Shown here piece after piece: positions 42,580 to 52,072 of a stretch of 64,000 nucleotides of DNA. Under the pieces are notes generated by a model. That model saw only the letters and a program-made list of their open reading frames with translations. It had not been told where the DNA came from and made no database searches. The DNA is taken from NCBI RefSeq assembly GCF_011300215.1, contig NZ_CP049866.1, positions 1,984,001 through 2,048,000 of the forward strand. The letters are read 5' to 3'. The stretch's first letter is position 1, and the number at the start of each line of letters is the position of its first letter. The DNA is from Nocardioides piscis (GTDB lineage: Bacteria; Actinomycetota; Actinomycetes; Propionibacteriales; Nocardioidaceae). The position numbers and the translations under genes were made by a program.

Positions 42580-43224
42580 TCAGGAGATGTTGCCGACCAG
42601 GTAGCGCTGCAACGTAGGAGCAAACGCGGCCACCAGCTCGTCTTGGCTTGCCGAGGTCAGATCTTCGAGTCCGACGACGTGGCGAGCCACGGCAATGCCC
42701 AGGATCTGCGACATGACGAGCACGGCGCGCAATGGTGCCTGCCCGGCTCCGAGCTGGGACACGATCGGTTCCAGCACCCCCGTCGTGAACTTGTCCCGAA
42801 TCATGCGGGCAGTGTCGGCTTCGACCCCGGCGGTGCGGATGATTGCGAGGATACGCTGCCGCCGGCCTGCTTCATCGAGGGCTTCGATCAGGCACCTGGC
42901 TAGGCGCTCGCCGACGTCCCTGGAGTCGCCGTCGAGGAGCTGAGCCCTCAACGCGGCCGAATCGAAAGAGAGGACGGTCACCTCGTCGAAGAGCTCCCGT
43001 TTCGAGCCGAAGAAGTATGCCACCAGGGCGGCATCGACGCCTGCCTGTGCCGCGATTGACCTCATGGTCACGCGGTCGTAGCCGCCGGCGGCGAACTGCT
43101 CGCGAGCGGCCCGAGCTATCTGCTCGCGTGTCACGCTGTGCCCCGGTCGGCGTCCTGAACCTCCCGGGCTGAGCCTGGGCGTTGCCGTCCCGGGGGTCTT
43201 TGTTCGGCCAGAAGGTTGCTCCAT
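42580..43224 (-). CDS. TetR-family regulator
   Basis: A 214-residue TetR protein. After a Pro/Gly-rich N-terminal tail, the HTH reads AREQFAAGGYDRVTMRSIAAQAG, followed by VDAALVAYFFGSKRELFDEV. The C-terminal domain resembles the AcrR-like regulators whose HTH includes the YFFGSK segment. ATG 43224 is preferred over a TTG two codons upstream. No target gene is directly adjacent, so what it regulates is unclear. Confidence 0.87.
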   Translation of the reverse strand: MEQPSGRTKTPGTATPRLSPGGSGRRPGHSVTREQIARAAREQFAAGGYDRVTMRSIAAQAGVDAALVAYFFGSKRELFDEVTVLSFDSAALRAQLLDGDSRDVGERLARCLIEALDEAGRRQRILAIIRTAGVEADTARMIRDKFTTGVLEPIVSQLGAGQAPLRAVLVMSQILGIAVARHVVGLEDLTSASQDELVAAFAPTLQRYLVGNIS

Positions 43225-43436
43225 ACACAACTCACTCCGTGCTCAGTGTGGATGCTGGCGTCGCCTCTCCGTCCCGGGGATCGCCGGCGGAGCCGAATCG
43301 ACGCTGACAAGGCTCGATAGCGCGCTTCCCGAATCTACCCTGTTCCTCCTATGTATTTCGGCGTACCGTGGGCTGTGCCACTGTGGCTGGGGTGATCGTG
43401 AGGCCCGGCTCGCCGCTAGGGGTGGAGGTGAACGAA

Positions 43437-43772
43437 GTGAGGTACGGAGATCCGTACGGGCCGGCATGGCAACAGCTGGGAAGCGCGTTGTGGGATGCGT
43501 TGGCAGTCGTGTTGTGGACGCTGGTGGCTGGCAGCATCGCGTTCGGCTCATGCTGGTTCATGGGCCAGTTCATGTACACCGCGTGGGTTCGCGAGCATCC
43601 GCCTCCGCGCCTCCGGTTCGTTGCCGAACGCAAGCTGCGCAGGGATATCGCCCGAGGGCTGGGCGACCTCGAGGAGTACCTGCGCGAACGCGGTCCAGCC
43701 TGCCCCCACGATGTTCCTTCTCGTCCCGCGCGGTTTCGCACGTGGAGGCGCCCAGGCGCGCCCCGGCGGTAA
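43437..43772 (+). CDS. Hypothetical single-TM protein
   Basis: No family recognised. The 111-residue protein has one long TM segment (LWDALAVVLWTLVAGSIAFGSCWFMG) followed by a basic cytoplasmic tail. GTG 43437 is chosen because GGAGGTG lies 7 bases upstream. An upstream in-frame GTG at 43368 would add 23 residues. Isolated gene. Confidence 0.55.
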   Translation: MRYGDPYGPAWQQLGSALWDALAVVLWTLVAGSIAFGSCWFMGQFMYTAWVREHPPPRLRFVAERKLRRDIARGLGDLEEYLRERGPACPHDVPSRPARFRTWRRPGAPRR

Positions 43773-44094
43773 GCCAACCTCCATCGCGCCGGACGCCCTC
43801 GGTCAGCCGTTCGCTAACTCATCGCTGATGGGCGGGCCCAGACACCCCGTCCGGGGGCCCGGCGATGGCGGCCACCAAGCAACTCCATCAACCCCAGCAG
43901 CGACGTTGAGCGCTTTCCGCGCAGCGAGCTGGCACTAACGGAGCTGCGCTTGTGTGACTCGCGGAGCGGTCCAGGCTGACTGTCGAGCCAAAGGGCCGAT
44001 GGCCGCCCACGTTCAGAGAGGCTGGCAGACGCCGTAGGTCTGGGGCGGCTCCTGAAACATCGCCCGACGTTCGACTCTGGAAGCTTCGCCTACT
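43773..44094. other. Gene-free stretch before the MMPL gene end
   Basis: About 320 bases with no supported gene on either strand and no obvious hairpin. It separates the single-TM gene from the convergent MMPL transporter. Confidence 0.4.
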
Positions 44095-46434
44095 TCAGTT
44101 GCGGACCTCGAGGTGTTGACGACCCGGAGCCTCAGCCTCCTCGTTGAGCATCGTGAGCAGTTTGTCCCCCTCGATGTCGAGGTCTGGCAGCACGCGGTCG
44201 AGCCAGCGGGGCAGCCACCATGCTCGCTCGTTGAAGACGGCCATGAGCGCCGGGACGAGCGTCAGCCGGACGACGAAGGCGTCGATAAGGATGCCAGCGG
44301 CGAGGGCAAAGCCGATCTGCTTGATCATGATGTCGTGGCTGAAGATGAAGCCGGAGAAGACCGCGACCATGATGATGGCGGCTGCGACGACGACCCGGCT
44401 GGCTTGGTCGAACCCGTGGACGACGCTCTGCCGTGCTCCCTCACCGTGGATGTGTGCCTCGCGCATTGAGGAGACCAGGAAGACCTCGTAGTCCATGGCC
44501 AGTCCATAGAGGATGCCGGTGACGATGATCGGCATGAAACTCATCAGCGGCCCCCCGGTGTCGAACCCGAAGAGGCTGCTGAGCCAGCCCCACTGGAAGA
44601 CGGCAGTGGTGGCGCCGAAGGTGGCCAGGATGCTGAGCAGGAAGCCGGCTGTGGCCTTGATCGGGACGACTACCGAGCGGAAGACCAGCATCAGGATCAG
44701 CACGGAAAGCGCGATGATGATGCCGAGGTAGAGCGGAAGGACGTCGGCGAGCTTGTCGGACATGTCGATGCCGATGGCGGTGAACCCAGTTACGCCCAAC
44801 TGTACCTCATTGTCGCCGGCGATCGCGTTGTCGGGCTCGCGCAGCGAAGTCACCAGGTCGCTGGTGACCTCGTCGCTCGGGCCGGAAGTGGGGATGACGC
44901 TGAACACGGCCAGGTCGCCGGCTTCGTTGACGCCGACCGGGGCGGCCAGCACGATGTCGTCTCGGTCCTGGAGGTCGGCGATCAGTTTCGCGGTCAGCTC
45001 GGGTGTGACGCGGCCGGCGGTGCCGGTGGGTTCTGCGGTGACGAGTAGGGGACCGTTGAATCCCTCGCCGAAGCCTTGCGAGACTGCCTCGTAGCTCTGC
45101 CGGGCGGCGGTGTCCTGGTTCGCGGTGGCCCCGGTGGGGATGCCCAGGTTCATGCTGGCGGCGGGGATCGCCATCACGCCCAGGATGGCGACCACACCCA
45201 CTATGACGGGCCACCGGAACCTGATCACGCCTTTGACCCAGTGGTCGGCGACACTGTGTGATTCCTCCTTGACCTTGGCGCGGCGTTGGGCTCGGGCCTT
45301 GTCCGAGCAGATCCGCTCACCGACCAGCCCTAGCAGTGCGGGCAGCAGGGTCAGCGCGATGAGGACGGCCAGGGCCACCGTGGACGCCGCGACCAGGGCC
45401 ATCGTGGAGAGCATGGCGATGCCGATCACGGTCAGTGCGGTCAGTGCGATGAGGACGGTCACGCCGGCGAAGAAGACGGCACTGCCCGCGGTGCCGACTG
45501 CTCTGCCGGCCGCCTCCTGCGCGGTGAGTCCGCGGTCGAGGATGAGCCGTCGCTGCCGGTTGACGACGAACAGCGCGTAATCGATGCCGACGGCGAGGCC
45601 CACCATGAGACCGAGCACTGGGGTGGCGGAGTTCATCTCGACGGCCGTCGAGAGCGCGTACGCTCCGCCGACGCCGATGCCGACCCCGACCAGCGCGGTG
45701 ACCAGGGGAAGGCCGGCCGCGATCAGCGAGCCCAGGGTGAGCACCAGCACCAGGGCGGCGACGGCGAGACCGATCACCTCGCCGATGCCGACCGGGATCT
45801 CGATGGCCTTGAGCGAGTCGCTCGGGAGCACGGTGATCCCGGTCCCGTGCTCCGCGCGCTCCACCACCTCGACCACCGAGGTGACGTCATCGTCGGTCAA
45901 GGAGGTCGAGGCGACCGTGAACTGGAATTGGAACAGCGCGACCTGACCGTCGGAGGACACCAGCACGCCGGGCACAGGTGCTCCGTCCACCAGCAGCGGC
46001 TGGTAGGGAGGCGTCTGCCCCTGCGCCGATCCCGTCGGGGGAGTGCCCGGTGCATTCTCCTCGGGAGTGCCTGGAGCGCCTTGATCAGCCGCACCCGGAG
46101 CAAGGTCGAGGGGGTTTACGACCTTGTCGAGGTCATAGACGTCGTTGACGGTGTTGGTGATCACCGAAAGGCGGTCCGCGGTGTCGAGTCGTTCACCCTC
46201 CGGGACGGTGAAGACGACGCTGGCCTGACCTCCCGAGGCTGCAGGCAGCTCATCGGCTACGCGGTCGAGCACGGTCTGTGCCTCGGTGCCCTCGATCTTC
46301 ATCTCGGAGCTGACACTGACCCCGTTGATAGCGACCGCACCGACGACCACGGCGAGGACCGCGAGCCAGCCCGAGATGAACAGCCACGGCTTGCCGAAGG
46401 CGGTTCGTCCGAGCCGGTACAGGAAGGTGGACAT
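44095..46434 (-). CDS. MMPL-family RND transporter
   Basis: A 779-residue export protein with 12 predicted TM helices in two halves, each with a large external loop. MMPL signatures are GLMVGLAVGIDYALFVVNRQRR in the first half and GLAMDYEVFLVSSMREAH in the second, carrying the proton-relay Asp-Tyr pairs. The first external loop contains a Pro/Gly-rich insert (APGTPEENAPGTPPTGS). Such proteins export lipids or toxic compounds in actinobacteria. It lies 31 bases after a TetR gene and is probably repressed by it. Confidence 0.93.
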   Translation of the reverse strand: MSTFLYRLGRTAFGKPWLFISGWLAVLAVVVGAVAINGVSVSSEMKIEGTEAQTVLDRVADELPAASGGQASVVFTVPEGERLDTADRLSVITNTVNDVYDLDKVVNPLDLAPGAADQGAPGTPEENAPGTPPTGSAQGQTPPYQPLLVDGAPVPGVLVSSDGQVALFQFQFTVASTSLTDDDVTSVVEVVERAEHGTGITVLPSDSLKAIEIPVGIGEVIGLAVAALVLVLTLGSLIAAGLPLVTALVGVGIGVGGAYALSTAVEMNSATPVLGLMVGLAVGIDYALFVVNRQRRLILDRGLTAQEAAGRAVGTAGSAVFFAGVTVLIALTALTVIGIAMLSTMALVAASTVALAVLIALTLLPALLGLVGERICSDKARAQRRAKVKEESHSVADHWVKGVIRFRWPVIVGVVAILGVMAIPAASMNLGIPTGATANQDTAARQSYEAVSQGFGEGFNGPLLVTAEPTGTAGRVTPELTAKLIADLQDRDDIVLAAPVGVNEAGDLAVFSVIPTSGPSDEVTSDLVTSLREPDNAIAGDNEVQLGVTGFTAIGIDMSDKLADVLPLYLGIIIALSVLILMLVFRSVVVPIKATAGFLLSILATFGATTAVFQWGWLSSLFGFDTGGPLMSFMPIIVTGILYGLAMDYEVFLVSSMREAHIHGEGARQSVVHGFDQASRVVVAAAIIMVAVFSGFIFSHDIMIKQIGFALAAGILIDAFVVRLTLVPALMAVFNERAWWLPRWLDRVLPDLDIEGDKLLTMLNEEAEAPGRQHLEVRN

Positions 46435-46465
46435 GGGTCTGGTGCTCCTTGAGGGCGAGGGGGTT

Positions 46466-47068
46466 CTAGAGGCCGTTGCGTAGGTAGTCGAAGGTCAGGT
46501 CGAGAAACGAGCTGTAGTCCATCGCGGCGGAGCTGAGGTCGCTCTCGCCGCTGAGGTGGACGTCGAGGGTGCCCTCCAGGGCGGCCATCACGGCGCCGTA
46601 CACCGCGCCGAACAGCAGCGGCACATAGATCGAGGGGTACCGGTCCCCGGCCACCGACCCCAAGAGCTCCTGGGCGGTATGACGCATGCGCTGCTGAACA
46701 CCCAGGACGTAGGGCTCCAGGGTCGGGTACTGCCGCGCCATCGTCATCAGCTCGCGCATCGTCAGCAACGTGTCTTCGGTGAACTGCTCCCTCATGACGG
46801 CCAGCAGGGCATCGAGCAAGGGCAGGTCTGCGGGGAGGCTGGTCAGGATCTCGCTGACGTCGTCGACCCGGCCGAACGCGACCGAAGCGACCGCCTCTTC
46901 CTTGCAGGAGAAGTGGTTCGCGAAGGTGCGTCGCGAGTAGCCCGCTCGGTCGACCACGTCCGCGGTGACGAAACCGAACAGGCCACGCTCTCGGGTGAGC
47001 TGGAACGCCGCCACGGCCAGCGTCTGTCCCGTCGCCTCTCGCTTGAGGTCACGCAGTCCACGATCCAT
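46466..47068 (-). CDS. TetR-family repressor of MMPL transporter
   Basis: A 200-residue TetR protein (AAFQLTRERGLFGFVTADVVDRAGYSRRTFANHFSCKEEAV as HTH region, residues about 15-54). It sits upstream of the MMPL gene in the same operon. Two overlapping palindromes lie 20 to 45 bases before its start. ATG 47068 is preferred because upstream in-frame codons overlap that operator. It likely represses itself and the MMPL pump until a substrate binds. Confidence 0.9.
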   Translation of the reverse strand: MDRGLRDLKREATGQTLAVAAFQLTRERGLFGFVTADVVDRAGYSRRTFANHFSCKEEAVASVAFGRVDDVSEILTSLPADLPLLDALLAVMREQFTEDTLLTMRELMTMARQYPTLEPYVLGVQQRMRHTAQELLGSVAGDRYPSIYVPLLFGAVYGAVMAALEGTLDVHLSGESDLSSAAMDYSSFLDLTFDYLRNGL

Positions 47069-47088
47069 GTGCGCAGTATGACCTGTCG

Positions 47089-47111
47089 TGCCCAATGGGC
47101 AACATTGCCCA
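47089..47111. promoter_or_regulatory. Overlapping TetR operator palindromes
   Basis: TGCCCA-A-TGGGCA and TGGGCAA-CA-TTGCCCA overlap by six bases, forming a compact double operator just upstream of the TetR-MMPL operon. Two repressor dimers could bind on different helix faces. Confidence 0.65.
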
Positions 47112-47248
47112 CCGAGCAGAGCCGTGGCTTCGGGGCGCCATGGACCGCAACAGTCCGACGCGCTCGGTAGCGTGGCGGCAACAGCTCGCCATCGCCCTCC
47201 GGCGCCGCGGGTGGCATTGGGTGGGCGTCCAAGGATGGGAGTGCGCGC

Positions 47249-47734
47249 ATGGGCACTGCGGGGGATGGGACGGACGCTGGACGCGTAGCGGACCTCACGC
47301 AGCTGGCTGACGGCGCGCAGTTCGCTGACGCCGTGCTGGCTCTACTGGCGGTCGCTCGGCGGACCAGGGGCCGACTGCAGCCCCTCTTCGAGGACGTCAC
47401 CGTGCCGCAGCTGGTACTGCTGGATGCTGTCCAGGCCTGCGGGCGGGAAGGCATCGTCGCAATCTCGGAGTACACGTTGCTCAGCCAACCGACCGTGACC
47501 CAGCAGGCCGCCGCGCTAGAAGCCGCCGGGCTTCTGCGTCGCATCGCAGCCGAGAACGATCGGCGCCGGCGGGTCCTCACGCTCACCGAACGCGGTGAGG
47601 ACCTCCTGGCATCTAAGCGCGGACTGGTTGCCGACCGGTTATCAGTGGCCTGGGCATCGCTCAGCGCCGAGGAGCGGTCGATCGCGGTCCCGCTGCTGCG
47701 TCATATCATTGACCTTGTCTCGGAGTTGGCCTGA
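47249..47734 (+). CDS. MarR-family regulator
   Basis: A 161-residue winged-helix protein (SEYTLLSQPTVTQQAAALEAAGLLRRI as recognition helix, then NDRRRRVLTLTERGEDLL as wing). It is transcribed away from the TetR-MMPL operon with about 140 bases between and may share that promoter region. The long alpha-1 (LLAVARRTRGRLQPLF) is typical of MarR dimerisation. Target unknown. Confidence 0.87.
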   Translation: MGTAGDGTDAGRVADLTQLADGAQFADAVLALLAVARRTRGRLQPLFEDVTVPQLVLLDAVQACGREGIVAISEYTLLSQPTVTQQAAALEAAGLLRRIAAENDRRRRVLTLTERGEDLLASKRGLVADRLSVAWASLSAEERSIAVPLLRHIIDLVSELA

Positions 47735-48134
47735 CACTTGCACGCACGGACGCGGGAGGAGCCGGCGCCTGCGGCCGGCCGATCGGGACGAGCGCGCTCG
47801 GGTGGTGCGTGGCCAGCTGTTGGCACGGGCGGCGACGGCCGAGCCCATCCGACTACGACCGACGGACTGACGCGAGGGCCCGCATCTCCCCTGCGCCCCG
47901 TCGTAGGACCTGCGAGGGTCTGACCTAAGCCGCCTCCATCAGGGCGAAGTGGGGCCGCGCACGTTCGCCGGTTCGAGAAGTTGGAGACGCCTCTGTTTCG
48001 GGCACACCCACCATCGGAGATGCAGGCACGAGAGTCACCAGGAGGCCGGTGTAGCAGACAAACGTCCGAGCCAGCAGTCCCGAGCTCGGCGGTGGTGCTC
48101 GCGTGCTGGCGTTCGCTGACTTGCCTACGATTGG
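47735..48134. other. Gene-free stretch after MarR gene
   Basis: About 400 bases between the convergent MarR and BtrH-like genes. No frame reads as a protein with family features, and no repeats were noticed. Confidence 0.4.
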
Positions 48135-49232
48135 TCACCCATCGCTGAGTTCGCCCGCCGCTTTGCGCATCTGAGAGATGGCATGGTCTTCGTCTCTGGG
48201 GAGCGTCGCGACGAGCTCATTCACCCGTCGCCAGCGGTCGAACGTCGCTGCGTCGCTACGGCCGGCCGCAGCCAGCGCCGACCACGTGTCCGCGCAGCGC
48301 AGGAGCGCGGTTCCGGCCTTCGCCATCTCAGCGGACCCCGTTAGCCGAGCCACGTCGGCACAGAAATGTGCCTGCAACCGGCGGAACAGGCCGCCGCCGG
48401 TCCCTGCCTTCTCCACAAAGGCGTGGAGTGAACGCAGCGCGACGTCTAGTTCCGGTTCGGGCATGAGCCCCGGCCACCGGTCGACATCCTCGGCGAATAC
48501 CGCGACTCCACTGATCCCCGCAGCAGCAACGGCATCCGGCGGCAGCGCCGACGTATCCGGGATAATCGCGGTTACCGGCGCTTGCATGTTCTCGACCGAG
48601 GCGACGAGGGCCGAAGCCGCGGTCGGGCGGAGACCGGGCAGGCTCTGGGGCCAGTTCACGAAGTACGTGGTGTGCCTCGTGGGCACGGGGAACGACCGTG
48701 ACGCGCGCGCCCGCGCAAGAGCCTCGTAGGAGACTTCCTGCACCTCGGCTCGGTCGTTGTCCACCACAAAAGCCTTCTCCGTCTCGTCGTCATAACCGAT
48801 CACGACGATGTCATGCCGACTCATCTGAAGGCGGACATTGAGGTAGGGCAGCTCAGCAATGTCCGCCCACATCAGCACGGGACGGCCTCGCTGGAGCTCC
48901 CTGCGGACCCAGCCCCAACCGGTCACGGGGTCGTCGGTGCCACGGACGTCGACCTCTGCACCGAGCCTCGAAAGAAGGTCGACCTCAAGGTCGCTGCTAC
49001 GCCCGACGAAGTAGATGGGCGGGGTGAGAGCCGGCACGCGCAGATAGGTGAAACCCAGACCGCCGCCCATCCCGAAGACCAGACCTTCGCTCGGTACCTC
49101 CTCCCAGCCGAGACCGGCCCACTCCAGGAGGTCTCTCAGCGCTCCGGAACCGCAATGACCGGCCTCGCGGTGGGGATAGTCCAGCAGGATCCGCCGCGGC
49201 TCCGGCTGTCGGGGCAGGAACTCAGCTGACAT
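48135..49232 (-). CDS. BtrH-N-terminal/DUF4872 protein
   Basis: A 365-residue protein. The N-terminal BtrH-like cysteine-acyltransferase domain starts with YPHREAGHCGSGALRDLLEW (candidate Cys in GHCGS), includes MGGGLGFTYLRV, and has the His-Asp part in MSRHDIVVIGYDDE and FVVDND. The C-terminal helical DUF4872 half follows. BtrH acts in butirosin acyl transfer, but homologues occur outside antibiotic clusters. ATG 49232 has CAGGAG upstream. It is followed by no biosynthetic genes, so its acyl donor and acceptor are unknown. Confidence 0.8.
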   Translation of the reverse strand: MSAEFLPRQPEPRRILLDYPHREAGHCGSGALRDLLEWAGLGWEEVPSEGLVFGMGGGLGFTYLRVPALTPPIYFVGRSSDLEVDLLSRLGAEVDVRGTDDPVTGWGWVRRELQRGRPVLMWADIAELPYLNVRLQMSRHDIVVIGYDDETEKAFVVDNDRAEVQEVSYEALARARASRSFPVPTRHTTYFVNWPQSLPGLRPTAASALVASVENMQAPVTAIIPDTSALPPDAVAAAGISGVAVFAEDVDRWPGLMPEPELDVALRSLHAFVEKAGTGGGLFRRLQAHFCADVARLTGSAEMAKAGTALLRCADTWSALAAAGRSDAATFDRWRRVNELVATLPRDEDHAISQMRKAAGELSDG

Positions 49233-49365
49233 GGCAACTCCTGGATGGGCTCGCAGCGCTCTGTGCGTACGCCGGTGGGTCGGGCGCGGCGGGTTCCGCG
49301 ACTCTACATTTCGCTGAGGCACGCAGGGGCTCGCGGTCGACGGCGGTCGTGAGGGCTGGTGCAGG

Positions 49366-49977
49366 TCACGATTCGAGGGACAGGAACCGGACGGCGACGT
49401 CGGAGATCTTGCGCGCCGTCGCGGTTCGGTCCCACTTGGGGAGCGCCAGATGACTGACCGTCAGGCGCACCATGGTGTCGGCCGCGTCGACGACGTCGTC
49501 TGGGGGAAGACTCGGGTAACTCTTCGCCACCCATGCGGCTAGGGTGTCGGAGGCGAGGTCGAGAAGCCGCGCGGATGTCGTGAGCAGCGGGAGCATCCCT
49601 GTGGACGGCTGACTGCCCGCATCCAGGTCTCGGTTGGAGATGAGCACTGCCTTGAGCAGGGGGCTGCGCTCGGCCTCGATCAAGGTGTAGTCGACGGCTG
49701 CTGCGATGCCGCGTTTCGCATCGCCGATGTGTGCCTCCAGCGCCTTCTGGATGCCCTCCAGGAAGCGCGAGGCCTCGCGGAGCACGAGGGCTTCTCCAAG
49801 GCCGGCCTTGTCACCGAACTCCTTGTAGAGCGCCGCTCGCGACACCCCGGCACGATGCGCCACCTCTCCCATGCGCACCCGGTCCCAGCCGCGGTCGACG
49901 ATCAGGTCGTGGGCAGCCTCGAGGACAGCGGCGCGCATGTGCTCCCTGAACCGTTCGCGCATGGAGGGTCCCCGCAT
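49366..49977 (-). CDS. TetR-family regulator of CYP153 operon
   Basis: A TetR protein of about 203 residues (AAHDLIVDRGWDRVRMGEVAHRAGVSRAALYKEFGDK as HTH). It is the last gene of the minus-strand CYP153 operon, just after the acyltransferase. ATG 49977 (MRGPSMRERF) is chosen; a longer in-frame start at 50034 would overlap the acyltransferase gene by 16 bases, and ATG 49962 is also possible. It may adjust expression of the operon in response to fatty acid or alkane products. Confidence 0.87.
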   Translation of the reverse strand: MRGPSMRERFREHMRAAVLEAAHDLIVDRGWDRVRMGEVAHRAGVSRAALYKEFGDKAGLGEALVLREASRFLEGIQKALEAHIGDAKRGIAAAVDYTLIEAERSPLLKAVLISNRDLDAGSQPSTGMLPLLTTSARLLDLASDTLAAWVAKSYPSLPPDDVVDAADTMVRLTVSHLALPKWDRTATARKISDVAVRFLSLES

Positions 49978-50018
49978 GTCAGAGAGGTTAGCGATTCGTG
50001 TCTCGCGACCGACTCGCG

Positions 50019-50807
50019 TCACTGACCTGGACACGCCCGCACGCTCCTAGCGTGCTCGTGGGCCAGTTGGTCGACCATGACGGCGAGGGTGTCCTGAAGC
50101 CTCTGCACCCCTACAGCGACTGCCGTCGCCCTCGGCAACTCTCGGAGGTCCTCGAGTTGCACCGGGTCCCCGACCAGCAGGGTGACCCGACGACGGCGGC
50201 GGCCCAGCACCACCCTCCCTTCGTAGGCTGGCACGATCGCCTGCACGCCCCATTGAGCAACGGGAATCAATGGAGCCGACGTCTCGAGTGCGATGCGGAC
50301 AGCACCCGACCTGAGCGACATCAGACGTCCATCCGGTCGCTTTGTGATCGATCCTTCCGGATACACCACGACAAGAGCGCCACGCTCCACGGCTTCGACC
50401 GCGGCACGGATCCCTGACCGGCCGTCGGACCGATCGACCTCGACGTGGCCGGCCGACCGGAACCACCAGCCGACTGCTCTACTTTGAAACAGGCTCGCCT
50501 TGGCCATGAACCGGGGGGTCCGGCCCTGGGCGAGGATCATCTCCCCCAGGAACAGCGGGTCGGCCTGGGAGACATGGTTGGCCGCCAGCACCGCGCCTCC
50601 CGACCCGGGCAGGCGCTCCGTACCGCGCCAGTCCGCTCTCCTGCCCAGCAGCAGCAGCGGTTTGCAGACGAGCAACGCCAGCCACCACGCAGGCCCGCGG
50701 GCGTCTCTGGGGACGCCTCTCGCGCCCGCGGACCGACCCGAGTCACGCAAGTCCGGAACGATACGCAGGACTCCCATCGCCGTCCAGACCGTCGACCTCC
50801 AAGCCAT
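50019..50807 (-). CDS. 1-acylglycerol-3-phosphate acyltransferase-like (PlsC)
   Basis: A 262-residue membrane-associated acyltransferase. The catalytic motif is NHVSQADPLF (residues 77-86, NHx4D) and the glycerol-phosphate motif is YPEGSITKRPDG (149-160). It would place fatty acyl groups on lysophosphatidate. Its position after the P450 and ferredoxin reductase suggests that oxidised fatty acids are channelled into lipid, or that membrane lipids are remodelled during alkane growth. The gap to the reductase gene is 62 bases. Confidence 0.88.
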   Translation of the reverse strand: MAWRSTVWTAMGVLRIVPDLRDSGRSAGARGVPRDARGPAWWLALLVCKPLLLLGRRADWRGTERLPGSGGAVLAANHVSQADPLFLGEMILAQGRTPRFMAKASLFQSRAVGWWFRSAGHVEVDRSDGRSGIRAAVEAVERGALVVVYPEGSITKRPDGRLMSLRSGAVRIALETSAPLIPVAQWGVQAIVPAYEGRVVLGRRRRRVTLLVGDPVQLEDLRELPRATAVAVGVQRLQDTLAVMVDQLAHEHARSVRACPGQ

Positions 50808-50869
50808 CCTTGCTCACCTCGGCGGGCAATGGCTCGATGGTGACCACGACCAGCGGTCACTGCGGCTTC

Positions 50870-52072
50870 TCACACCGCCACCTCCGCTGTCAGGGCGGCC
50901 ATGTCGGCCGCAGTCCCCTGGGTGAGCATGCGTTTGGTGGTCATGAAGTCCCGGGGACGGTTGACACAGTCAGCAGCTATCGGCTCGCCCTTCCGGAGGT
51001 AGTAGCAGGTGAAGTCGCGGTCACGGGTCGGGTCACCGCTCATGACGATGTCGTCATAGGCGGTGTTGAGTCCCGCGATCTGGAGCTTGAGGTCATACTG
51101 GTCCGACCAGAACCACGGGAGCGCCGCCACCTCCTTGTCATTTCCACAGATAGTCGCCGCTGCCACCTTGGCCTGCTCCACTGCACTCGGGACCGACTCC
51201 AGCCTGATTCGTCGGCCGTAGCGGGGGATGTCCTGCGACGTACAGTCCCCGGCCGCCACGATGTCAGGGTCACTGGTGCGGGCGTGGGCGTCGATGAGGA
51301 TCCCGTCGTCCACGACCAGGCCGGCTGCCTCGGCGAGTTCGGTGGTCGGCTCGATCCCGATCCCGACGATCACAAAGTCCGCTTGGACCGACTCGCCACT
51401 GGCCAGCACCACCTCTCGCACGCGGGTGTCGCCGACCAGGGCCTCTACCGAGGCGTTCGTCCTCACGTCGACGCCCTCTTCTTGGTGGATCCGTGTGAAG
51501 AAGGCCGACACCTCAGGGGCAGTGACCCGCTCGAGGACCCGGTCTGCGGCCTCGAGGACCGTGACGTGGAGGCCCAACGAGCGCAGCGAGGCGGCGGTCT
51601 CCAGCCCGATGTACCCACCACCCACGATGACGGCGTTGCGCCCGGGGATCGCGTCCTCGCGGATCCGCTCCACCCCCGACGATTGACGCAGGTAGTGCAC
51701 CCCGTCGAGGTCGGCACCCTCGGCGCGGAGACGTCGGGGGTGCGCTCCCGTGCACAGAGCAAGAGCGTCATAGGACAAGCGGTCCCCGGTGCCGAGCACG
51801 AGCTCGCCCGCCGGCCGGTCGATCTCCTGCACGCTGGCAGTCACGCGCTCGACGTCCTGCTTGACGTAGAAGTCCTCCGACCGGATGGCCAGCTCCTTCA
51901 GCGAGCACTTCCCGGCCAGATATGCCTTCGACAACGGAGGCCTTTGGTACGGCAGCGCCGACTCGTCACCGACCAGCACGATCTCACCCGACCAACCCTC
52001 TCGGCGGAGGCTGGTGACCAGCTGCACCCCGGCATGGCTGGCGCCGACCACCACCGCGCGCCCTGAGCTCAT
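50870..52072 (-). CDS. FAD-dependent ferredoxin reductase
   Basis: A 400-residue NAD(P)H-ferredoxin reductase of the putidaredoxin reductase/rubredoxin reductase type. The FAD-binding Rossmann motif is VVVGASHAGVQ (7-17), the NADH motif is VIVGGGYIGLE (148-158), and the second FAD motif is DPDIVAAGDC. It passes electrons to the 2Fe-2S ferredoxin encoded two genes upstream. Its start overlaps the P450 stop by 4 bases. Confidence 0.93.
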   Translation of the reverse strand: MSSGRAVVVGASHAGVQLVTSLRREGWSGEIVLVGDESALPYQRPPLSKAYLAGKCSLKELAIRSEDFYVKQDVERVTASVQEIDRPAGELVLGTGDRLSYDALALCTGAHPRRLRAEGADLDGVHYLRQSSGVERIREDAIPGRNAVIVGGGYIGLETAASLRSLGLHVTVLEAADRVLERVTAPEVSAFFTRIHQEEGVDVRTNASVEALVGDTRVREVVLASGESVQADFVIVGIGIEPTTELAEAAGLVVDDGILIDAHARTSDPDIVAAGDCTSQDIPRYGRRIRLESVPSAVEQAKVAAATICGNDKEVAALPWFWSDQYDLKLQIAGLNTAYDDIVMSGDPTRDRDFTCYYLRKGEPIAADCVNRPRDFMTTKRMLTQGTAADMAALTAEVAV

